Of a stretch of DNA of 64,000 bases, positions 11,001 through 18,334 are shown in pieces. The position numbers and the translations under genes are program-made. The DNA lies in the NCBI GenBank assembly GCA_949358305.1, contig OX442320.1:3054259-3118258 (forward strand). Direction: 5' to 3'. The notes below the pieces were generated by a model. The model was given only the letters and a program-made list of their open reading frames with translations, was not told the DNA's origin and searched no databases. The DNA comes from Strigamia acuminata (taxonomy: Eukaryota > Arthropoda > Chilopoda > Geophilomorpha > Linotaeniidae). Each line of letters opens with the position of its first letter. Within the stretch, counting starts at the first letter, position 1.

Positions 11001-12090
11001 CCGGAACTTCGCAAACCCCTTCCATTCGGAGTGTTGTGCCGCCATACGTATTCATCTGGATCGGAAGGGGCTGCAATGGAAAATTTGAAAAATATTTAGT
11101 ATAAGTTTCGAGATTTATAAATGTAGCGCCTGCTCCCGTGTCCATTTCCATTAGGAGATTGACATTAGCAATTTTAATGGCCAAAATAATTGGTTGTGTG
11201 GCTTTAATGCCAATCGCGTTGACGGTCGTCGTCAAATCCGGCTCGACAGCGTAGTACGTGAGCTGTTGTGGCATCTCGACTGCATGGACTGGAGCTGGTG
11301 ACTTCAAGACCGACCGGCAAACTGGTTTGATGTGGCCAGTTTTTCCGCATCCGTGGCACGTGGCATCGCGAAAGCGGCACGCTTCACGCGTGTGCGACTT
11401 ACTGCCGCAAGCAGAACACGCCGACACATTTCCTTTCGAGTTGGATGGTTGGCGGCCTGGTTGAAACGAGGTAGTGCCCCTCGAGGAGCGTTTTCTACCC
11501 CTTGACGCATCGTGACGTGGTTTGGAGTCGTGGTGGAGTTTGTGCACCGGCAGCGCCGATGCATTCTGCGTCGCGATCGTCGAAAATTCCTTTTGCGACA
11601 CTTCAGCGGCGGCAGCGAACTCGACCGCGTCGTCGAACGTCAAATCTTTTTTTAACGTGAGTGCCTGTTGCACTTGCTCATTCTGGAGGCCACAAAGAAA
11701 GCGATTTCTTAATTTGTTAGTTTTGTCGGCGAACTCACAGTTTTGGGCCAGGTCCTGAAGAGCGAGAGAATACTCCAGCACAGTTTCATTCGGCAGTCGA
11801 TCACGGCGGTGAAAACGGCGAATTTCTCCCAGCACGAGCGGCTTCGCGCGTGCATTCTTCTGCATCAAGGCCACTAGGTCCGCGTACTTCAAGTCGGCAG
11901 CTTCCTTCGGCGCCGCGAGCGTGTCCAGCTGCTTAAACGTCGGCATGCCGACGTACGACAGCAGCGTGTGGACCTTCTCCTGGTCATCGACGATTTTGTT
12001 ACAAGCGAAAATGCTCGTCATTCGCTTGCAATATAGGCCCCAATCCTCTGTTGGATCGTATTCCCGCGGTGTCCCTTTTAGAGCTGACAT
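8032..12090 (-). CDS. Gag-Pol polyprotein of Mag-type retrotransposon (1352 aa)
   Basis: One uninterrupted frame encodes all functions. Order: gag capsid region (about residues 1-200), two CCHC zinc knuckles (about 224-260), aspartic protease with the DTGA active site (about 318), reverse transcriptase with FIDD as the catalytic YxDD equivalent (about 615), RNase H with its DAS motif, integrase zinc-binding region, and integrase core. The core has the first Asp in HLDFAGP (about 1041), the second in DNGPQF (about 1096) and the Glu in VEGF. The tail is proline-rich. No frameshift is needed, unlike elements A and B. All catalytic signatures are intact, so the protein is probably functional. It drives reverse transcription and integration of its own RNA. 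Confidence 0.95.
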   Translation of the reverse strand: MSALKGTPREYDPTEDWGLYCKRMTSIFACNKIVDDQEKVHTLLSYVGMPTFKQLDTLAAPKEAADLKYADLVALMQKNARAKPLVLGEIRRFHRRDRLPNETVLEYSLALQDLAQNCEFADKTNKLRNRFLCGLQNEQVQQALTLKKDLTFDDAVEFAAAAEVSQKEFSTIATQNASALPVHKLHHDSKPRHDASRGRKRSSRGTTSFQPGRQPSNSKGNVSACSACGSKSHTREACRFRDATCHGCGKTGHIKPVCRSVLKSPAPVHAVEMPQQLTYYAVEPDLTTTVNAIGIKATQPIILAIKIANVNLLMEMDTGAGATFINLETYTKYFSNFPLQPLPIQMNTYGGTTLRMEGVCEVPVRHRDRDFRLPLCVATHGPIPLLGRDWLQAFGLLSKTGDLVGAEVFSLSTSTPTPEKLDTPSSNRLDEILERHANVFRDEIGCYNVHKVHIDIDPAVQPIFLKNYPVPLAMKPRLEEELRRLQDLGIITPVASSKWATPIMHVLKSDGTLKIAGCYNRTINKAVLPNSYPLPLFEDVAAKLSGGETYSTLDMNHAYNQLELDAESKLVCTINTHLGLFTVNRLFYGISSAPAIFQREMDTLTAKVESTQPFIDDSAVTGATNATHLCNLDQLLGAFNKANLTLNRKKCKFLRACVQFLGLNISKLGITPVDSKLAPLRNAMQPTDVLSLKSFLGLINYYGKFINNLSTLLEPLYRLTRDDTPWTWGPEQHKAWTKVKAAVTVDSALAHYDAKKQLYLTVDASPVGVGAFISHVENGIHRPIAFASSLLSSAQKNYAQIDREGLAIVYGVRRFHHHLFGRKFILRTDHKPLVAIFGEKKGCNQIVAARLHRWAIFLSAYDYAIEHVPAVDNQIADGLSRNPQPVVDGREDLDMHVNEIFSVSLSQFPVSQAALRAAYDADAQLQAVLQCIRDEWKSTTPDLKKFYKHRFAFSTHGPFLFLTERLVVPEQLRRAVLAELHAGHFGIVRTKSLARSTVWWPSIDRDIESMVRSCDVCQRALPDPPKTSDLRWPIPDEIWGRIHLDFAGPFHGKMFLLAVDARTKWCEVRMMTATTSKATIAVLKCWFKRHGLPIHVHSDNGPQFTSAEFVDFLSRNGIRQTRSPPFHPATNGAVEGFVKTFKNQVGKFLNLNLSISEAVDQFLIAYRSTPHVSTRTTPSEAFLQRTVRTRLHLLNPRLMPGPTTVETRRSFEPGELVFARDYLHAARWVPGIISRKTSSTTYDVAVGNAIIWNRHADQLRRRQTLHAQTPEGGGNRGHFPLIIDDSNLGNTPPVVQPQVLVAPPNSPNLPNVRNASPAPTPPPVPVNTPVVPYRHPQRIRNPTQFYGYNNSD

Positions 12091-12266
12091 TTTGATGGCA
12101 AAAGTCGGCGTTGAGTACGAAAACGCGAGGAAAACGTGACAATGGAACGTAGGCCTAACGTCGGGACGGCGTGGTCAGCAACGGGCCGAAAAAGCGCTCA
12201 AAAAGTTCGAAAAACACGAAAAAACTTGCGTCGCTACTGGATTCATTAGTTGAACGTGGATTTCGG

Positions 12267-12284
12267 ATCCCTTTCTCGTCGCCA
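12267..12284 (-). other. Primer binding site, serine-tRNA-like
   Basis: Two bases inside the 5' LTR on the minus strand is TGGCGACGAGAAAGGGAT. From memory of animal tRNA-Ser(GCU) 3' ends, this matches with two mismatches near position 12. The assignment is inference and the host tRNA is not in the window. Confidence 0.65.
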
Positions 12285-12286
12285 TT

Positions 12287-12472
12287 TAGTATATATCTTA
12301 CTAATAACAAATTATGTTGAGGATGGTTGAAATGAAAGGTCAGTCATATTAGGCTAAGAACTAACAAGTGAAGTTTATTCGGGGTCAAGCTACAAGGTGG
12401 CGCTGGGGGTACAGCGCCTGAGGCAAAGATAACTTCACTACACAAAACATGCAGTGAAGTCCGAACACAGCA
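12287..12472 (-). repeat. 5' LTR of Mag-type element
   Basis: 186 bp, one base different from the 3' LTR at 7746-7931. It is followed at 12473-12477 by the target duplication CTCGT. Confidence 0.93.
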
Positions 12473-12570
12473 CTCGTAATGTCGCCAGTGACGACTGCTG
12501 GCAGCCAGTTGGTCACAGACATTAACAGATGTGGCTATTGAAATTTTTATTAAGTGTTTGATTTAATGCA

Positions 12571-12711
12571 ATGTTGAAGAAATGGACGACGTTCAAATGA
12601 ATACAAAGTGCAATTAATCGCTTCTTTCAATAAACTTCGTAAATGAAACATTCCTCGCTCGACAGTGATGACAGCGATGAAAGCAGCGATGAAAGCGATA
12701 TTGGTGACTAA
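12571..12711 (+). pseudogene. LRR-family fragment: exon 1 end joined to C-terminal end
   Basis: The left part (GAAATGGACGACGTTCAAATG onward) matches exon 1 of the decayed family member at 34993-35119, down to its splice donor region. After 12645 the sequence jumps to a Ser-Asp-rich end followed by the family's 3' flank (GGAGTTGTCAGA), as after the intact gene's stop at 15268. Everything between is missing, so this is an internally deleted relic. Confidence 0.6.
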
Positions 12712-13440
12712 AGGAGTTGTCAGATATAGGCTGTGTTTGCATTAAATCGATTTTATTTGTATTCAGATATAAAGATTTAATATGGCATGTCAACCACTGT
12801 TTTTGCTACCGTAATAATTATTGTTTTTGGTTGTTCTTGCTGTTTGTTGTTATTTTTCTACTTGATTTCGTTTATTGTTATTCGACAGTTCCACTTTCGT
12901 TTATCTGTTGGGTCTATTTTCCGTTGTATGAGCCTTTGCACTGGTGTAGTGATACTAAAAAATAGATCAAAACACCAGAATTGCATTACAATGTACAGAC
13001 ATTGTAATCCTATTGTTGTAAAATTGTTTGCTTTCCTAACAAAGCAAGCAATAAACTTAATAACCATGAATGTTGAAATAAAGCAGCATAAATCTTTATT
13101 TTATGACTTGAAGATACATTTTCTGATAAAATACAAACAATATTACATTATTTCAATGATAAAAATAATAAAACAAATTTAAAAGCAAACTGAACTATTT
13201 TTGCTAGTGGTAGCACACAGACCACAGTTAGGAGTAATAAGGCTCATCCAATGGGAATTCGTAGGCCCAAGTTACAGTTGGCCAGAGTATAGCTGTGGTG
13301 TATCTATGTTACAAATTTAAAGTATGGTTGCTACTCGGCAACGAAAACAATGTAGAGATAAATGAACATATCGCTAAGCTGTTCGAGCTAAGGCTCTTAT
13401 TTAAATCTAATTTAAATCTGCCGAGTTGATGAAGGAAATT
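12712..13440. other. AT-rich spacer, 3' flank of LRR fragment then promoter side of LRR gene
   Basis: Only low-complexity open frames on both strands. The end, just before 13441, carries the leader seen 5' of other family members. No gene supported. Confidence 0.5.
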
Positions 13441-13452
13441 TAGAAAATCAAA

Positions 13453-15268
13453 ATGGAGGCGCAGTCATTATTAGACACGGCTAACAAATGTCTTTTTCGG
13501 TGTCTTATTCAACGGCCGGTTGAAGAAACGGAGGACGATCGAATGAAATCCACATTGGAATTAATGGATTACTTCGATAAAATCATTGCTGAGTGGGATA
13601 TCAGGAATTAAATTGTAATTTTTTTGTTTCAATTTTTCAATTTTTTATCTAGGTTTCACCGTATTCTATGTCAAAGACCAGCCGAGAAGAAACTGCCTTT
13701 ATTTGAAATAGTTCTTCGTAGAAGAATGCTGGTGAGGTTGTATTACGAGGAGTTTTGGGACCAAAGTGTTCGTGAGTCAGACGCGTGGGATGTTGCTCTA
13801 TTTATACACGAAGAGCAAGACGAACTACTGTTGGGGTCTATGAGTCCAGATTTTGATTTGGAATTTTTGTTCCGAGTTTGTGGCCACAAGTTGAAAGTGA
13901 GTAGACAAAGAGAACTAAATCGACATAAAAAAATGCATTTTCAAGCAAATAATGCATTTCCAGGCAGGAATATGCATCTTGATGTGCAGAACTTGCATTT
14001 TCTAAAAAATGATTTATTGGATAAAAAAAATCATTTTGTACATGAGAAATTTGCATGCACACTAATGTAAAATCCAAAAAACATGCTCATGCAACATTCC
14101 ATTTGTGTGTGCGACATTCTTAAAAAAAAATGTTTTAATTCTACTAATTGTATCTATCCTATCTGCACAGAATCTGACAACGTTCGAAGTACCAGAGGGC
14201 TGTACACTGACAGCTAAAGCTTGCAAAAGAATGTGGCAGACTTTGCCAAAGCTATCGAAGCTCCAAATTTCGTACACTGAAGCTGAAGACGACGCGGCGA
14301 AGTACATCGCTCGGCTGTCACTCGTTGAGCTTGAAGCCGACGGAACCAACGAAGATTTTGTGCGAAACTTATGCAGAGAAGACGGCCCAATCAGGCAAAC
14401 GTTGCGAAAGTTCAGGTTAGAGAATACATTTTCAATTCCATGCTACTGTTTGATATTGAACACGATGAAATTCATCGAATTCTTTGACACTTACCATTCC
14501 GAGTGGCTCAAAGGGCTATGGCCGATCGGCGCGCAACCGCAGCAATACAATCTGACAAGATTGGAGTTCTCGGGCTCCGCTGTCGAGGAAGAGGTGCAAA
14601 TTGCCGTGCTTACGTGTCCGAAAGTGTGCAAAATTATCATCGCTCCGTTTACTTTCACAATGAAAATGCTCCTCGCACTAACGAAATTCAAGCAGTTGAG
14701 CACGTTGTACTTGGACCTGCGTTACGACTCGGACGTGAAATGGGCGAGAATGGCGAAAATGGCGGAGGCATACGATGAGTTTGATCGAGTGAGTTTGCGC
14801 GATTTGCAGTTTGATAAATTGGTGCAACTTTCCCTCTACAATGACAAAGATCGTTGGATTAGTTCTGGTTATCTGTTCGAGTTGTTGGGCATGTGTCCCA
14901 AACTGGAGGAACTCTTTTTTTTGTGTTGCCCCAGCTTCAGTAACAAAACTGCGCGCGAGTTGGCCGGCATGATGGCGAAGAAACTCGCACGTTTGGAATT
15001 TCGAGGATGCGATTTGTTGGGGCCGTCGGGGATTAAAGATCTGTTAAAAATCGATTCTCTCGTGATGTTAAAAGTGAATTTGGCAGTTGATGAGATACGA
15101 AGACAACATTTTGACGTTGGGGCGTTGCGGCTAATTGCTGTAAAACACGGCGTGGACTTACAGCTACAATTAGAAGAGTCGTTGGATGATCTGATGGAAA
15201 TAGAAGAAGAATTTCTAGACCCGCGCGATGATATGCTTGAAGATGATTCCGGCAATGAAAGCGACTAA
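13453..15268 (+). CDS. Leucine-rich-repeat family protein, three exons (493 aa), intact
   Basis: Exons by splice signals and homology to the gene at 36146-38650: 13453-13592, 13653-13896 and 14171-15268. Intron 1 is 60 bp (GTGGGA...TCTAG) and phase 2. Intron 2 is 274 bp (GTGAGT...GCACAG) and phase 0. The frame is open throughout. Exon 1 and exon 2 encode a conserved N-terminal region ending FDLEFLFRVCGHKLK. Exon 3 encodes irregular LRRs, several with cysteine (LRR-CC-like, as in F-box/LRR and AMN1 proteins), and ends in an acidic tail. I see no convincing F-box, so a role as a ubiquitin-ligase substrate receptor is only a guess. Intron 2 holds repeated TGCATTTT-type motifs. At least four damaged relatives lie in the window. 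Confidence 0.7.
13921..14060. repeat. Scattered AAATGCATTTT-type repeats in intron 2 of LRR gene
   Basis: Repeated ATGCATTT, ATGCATCT and TGCATTTTC words about 20-30 bp apart in the intron between exon 2 and exon 3. The same intron of both minus-strand paralogs carries denser arrays of the same core (34400-34556 and 37455-38111). Confidence 0.6.
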
Positions 15269-15537
15269 CGAGTTGTCAGAGGCTGCGCGTCTGCATTGAT
15301 TCCATTTTTTTGTATTCGAAAATAAAAAGTCAATATGCCTTTTCGAACAAGTTTCATGTCCACCTGAAACGAACCTTTTTTTTTATTTTGTCTGAAATCA
15401 ACAGTTTTGAGGCAGAAATCAATTTTTACCATATTAATTTTCAACAGATGGAACTACGAAGAAGATTTTGTATTTATTCGACAGATGGAGCAACTGTGGC
15501 TAACCTGGTGGCAGTTTAATTAAACGTTGCTGCAAAA

Positions 15538-15704
15538 TGGTCGAGGTTAAAATGAAAAATTTTCGCTTATTTTGATAAACTAAACTACATAAGTTACTTA
15601 AGGATTTGTGGATTTATTGCGTAATTATCAATGACACACGGTACGATTTAGCCTTTCCTGTTCGTGACGAAATGCTGAATACGTTCGTGATGCCAAAAAG
15701 ATAG
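15538..15704 (+). pseudogene. LRR-family fragment: exon 1/intron 1/exon 2 remnant
   Basis: TTTCGCTTATTTTGATAAAC, followed by a short AT-rich spacer ending GATTTAG and then a coding-like stretch beginning CCTTTCCTGTTCGTGACGAA, matches the exon 1 end, intron 1 and exon 2 start of the decayed gene at 33040-35119. The ATG side, the rest of exon 2 and exon 3 are missing. Confidence 0.6.
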
Positions 15705-16040
15705 AAAAATCCCACTTGTCACTGCATACAATCAAGCACTTGGTCTGCATTCCGTGGAATTCATAGATGACCCCTCATTATATCAGATTCAAAGTCTTGA
15801 TCCTCCGAAACTTATTCCAGGTTTTGCGATTTATTGATTTTTCGCTTTACTAAATAAAATACAATAAATACAATATGCCGGAAACGGAAAGCATATTGCA
15901 TTCATTTTATTTGATTGTTGTTCAAAACATCACGTTTGATTACGCGTTGCTGCAGTAACTATTGTTGCAAATTTAGAAAATCAATATTTCTAAGCATCCA
16001 GTTCAGAAAGGCCTCAACCAAATCAGAATTTCAGGCCGGA

Positions 16041-16395
16041 ATGTCTTCAGCTGAATTGAAAATGCGGACATTAAAGGACCTGGCCATTAAAGTTGTATTC
16101 CGGTGTCTTATTCAACGGCCGGTTGAAGAAATTGAGGACGATCGAGTGAGAAACACATTGGAATTAATGGATTACTTCGATGAAGACATTGCTGGACCAG
16201 GCGGGCGGGATACCGGGTTTTTCCCGGTGCCCCGTGACGTTTGGGAATCGGCTTTTCATTTCCTAGTGCCCAGACCAACCCTGAATAAACTACGTGAGTG
16301 TCGCACGGATTTGTGCATTTATTTCGTAATTATCAATATGAAATTGTTTGATTTAGCTCGAAATTACTTTATATGGTCAGGGATCGCGGTATAAG
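16041..16395 (+). pseudogene. Truncated LRR-family gene (5' part only)
   Basis: Exon 1 is well preserved from the ATG (family block RCLIQRPVEEIEDDR...LMDYFD). It is then interrupted by an in-frame insertion of about 90 bp before the usual AAACTAC/GTGAGT donor. Intron 1 with its TTTGATTTAG end is present. Exon 2 stops after a few bases at about 16370, where a dispersed repeat begins. Read without splicing, the frame ends at 16394. The LRR exon is absent, so function is unlikely. Confidence 0.6.
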
Positions 16396-16460
16396 ACCTC
16401 CGTTTATAGAATCTGTCGTTAATTTAATAAACTATGACAACGAGCAGCATCAAAAAAGGC
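16361..16460. repeat. Dispersed repeat, copy at 29706-29805
   Basis: About 100 bp from CGAAATTACTTT to CAGCATCAAAAAAGGC is shared with 29706-29805 (same orientation, about 90 percent alike). It truncates the LRR-family gene at its left. Element identity unknown. Confidence 0.7.
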
Positions 16461-17611
16461 TTTTAAGAGGGTTTGTAACCCCTAGTTCCGCAAACTTTTA
16501 AATGTAGATGGCGCCACTGTTTTCCCATAGAAGCCCAGCCCATGTTCCGAGCCATGTTCATTCGTTTTTCCTGCTTTTTTTCGCTTAAAAATGAGCCTTT
16601 TTTAAAAAAAATTTTTAATGTGTGTTGAATGACTTGTTCTATAGCGCTAAAAAAATTCATTTTTCCAAAATAAAAAACACAATTACCCAAAAAATTAATT
16701 TTTTTCTTCAAAATTATTTAACTTTTTCTTCAATTTTTCCTCTCAACTTTCCTAACGAGTTCTTCTCCTCTCAGGTAAACCAATTAACGGTTGAAATCGA
16801 CTCTCATCTGTGTCCACTTTGCCTTAAAAAACGAACAACATTATCGACATTCGGGTAAATACTCGAAACAATTCAATTCCTCAATCCATCGGCTATTTTA
16901 ATGATTTACCTTGCTAAAACGATTCGTCTGCTGCTACCACTGCATCAACCAACACATCCAACACTTAGAAAATAGAAAAACTTACTTTTTGGAATTAATT
17001 CCAAGCTATGAATCGTTTGTTCCTACTTACAATTGCATAATAGGAGAAACCTCAATTGATCCTTTTATTTTTAGAATTAAAAAAACAAAAATTATTTTGA
17101 GTAAAAATTTGAAAATTAAAATTAAATGGTCGGGGCCTCTTCCGCTTTTTACCGTTTTCACTTAAATTCATCAGTTTTTACCTCTGAAAATTTAAAGACA
17201 CCAAATTTTTACTCAAAATTTGATTTATGGCTGAAAAAACTGAATTATTTTAACCCAAAAATTCGTTTATCAAAATAAAAAAGAACAATATTTTTCCAAA
17301 AATTGAATTTTATCTACAAAAATTTTCCTATTTTTATTCCTGTCAAATTTCCTTCCAATTATTAGCTAAAAAATCCAATTTTAGTTTAAAAAAACCAATT
17401 TTTAGCTAAAAAATCCAATTTTTTCATAAAAAATTAGTCAATTTTTTTCATACCGAATGATTTTTCCTGTCAATTTTCCTCATAATTTCTTCTTATTAAA
17501 GCAAACAACTATTTAAGTTGTTTAATCGATAAAAATCGAAAAAAATCCTGATCGGCTTTGCCTTTATAACAAAATAAAATACGTGTCAATCATCGCCCAC
17601 CAAATCCAAAT
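16461..17611. other. AT-rich intergenic
   Basis: Homopolymer-rich DNA with scattered short open frames and repeated words such as AAAAAATCCAATTTT near 17365-17430. No gene supported. It ends at the insertion site of element A. Confidence 0.6.
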
Positions 17612-18240
17612 TGTGGTGATTCGGCATCACCTGAAGAAGTAATTGGTGACGATTATCATGTTATTGATTCTCGCCACTAGAGCGCGCTAGAAATACAGAC
17701 TAGACTGACTAGTCTCGTGTTTCTGCGAACCTGCATAATCAGAAGGATTTGCATATGACGTCATTTCCGGTTAATATATAACGTCAACGCTTGACCGGAA
17801 ACGATACTACAGTTACCAATCTCAGCAAGAGCACCATTTACCTCACCTTTCAGGCCGTTTCACGGATTGATCGAGGACCGGTGCCCGCTGACCATTCAAC
17901 TGTACAACAGCCACATTTATTTAGCGTAGCCAAACTACGCTAGAATAAATATCCGAACGATATTCGTTTAATTCGCACGAGAAAGCGAATTCTCGCGTGT
18001 TCATAACAACACGTGGAAATACCCTAGACAACAAACACAGACCACGCGTAGGACTAAACAATTGGATCCGCCATTGTTTAGCGGCAACTCGTATTCGCAG
18101 CCGAATCCGAGGACCACCACAGGAAACATCTTAACTTATATTTGTATTAGTAAGCGTGTTTTAATAAAGCAGTATTTGAAGTATATTGTATTCCCGAGTG
18201 TGTTATTTATTATCTTTAACCACAAAGTCGAATCACGACA
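17612..18240 (+). repeat. 5' LTR of element A
   Basis: 629 bp, TGTGGTGATT...CGACA. A TATA-like run (TTAATATATA) is at 17771-17780 and a polyadenylation signal AATAAA at 18163-18168. Blocks downstream of the TATA (ACCTCACC, GATTGATCGAGGA, CCCTAGACAACA) recur in the LTR of element B. Confidence 0.93.
17771..17780 (+). promoter_or_regulatory. TATA-like box in LTR of element A
   Basis: TTAATATATA, about 160 bp into the LTR, followed after 60-100 bp by blocks conserved with element B. The start site itself is not visible. The same sequence is repeated in the 3' LTR at 28936-28945. Confidence 0.5.
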
Positions 18241-18242
18241 CG

Positions 18243-18260
18243 TGGGGGTCTGTCCGGGAT
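18243..18260 (+). other. Primer binding site of element A, proline-tRNA-like
   Basis: TGGGGGTCTGTCCGGGAT begins two bases (CG) after the LTR. It matches the well-known tRNA-Pro primer site of gammaretroviruses except for three bases in the middle. Element B has the same layout with two mismatches. Confidence 0.7.
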
Positions 18261-18334
18261 AGAATTTGCTAACCTTACGACAAAACTTTAAATAATAACC
18301 GGGATCTTTCGACCGATCATTATATCGCAAGAAA

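Larger units (their letters stand above)
7746..12472 (-). mobile_element. Mag-type Ty3/gypsy LTR retrotransposon, complete
   Basis: Complete element on the minus strand with 186-bp LTRs differing at one base (7893 versus 12434), flanked by a 5-bp target duplication CTCGT (7741-7745 and 12473-12477). Internal parts in element order are: primer site, one fused gag-pol frame, polypurine tract. The short LTRs, single fused polyprotein, two CCHC knuckles and serine-tRNA-like primer site fit the Mag clade. The one-base LTR difference and the open frame indicate a recent insertion. Its 12478 side is next to a decayed LRR-family fragment. Confidence 0.95.

Noticed and set aside
12717-13182. Hydrophobic frames on the plus strand after the LRR fragment
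   Set aside because: AT-rich sequence gives Phe/Ile/Leu-rich frames by chance; overlapping frames on both strands look alike.
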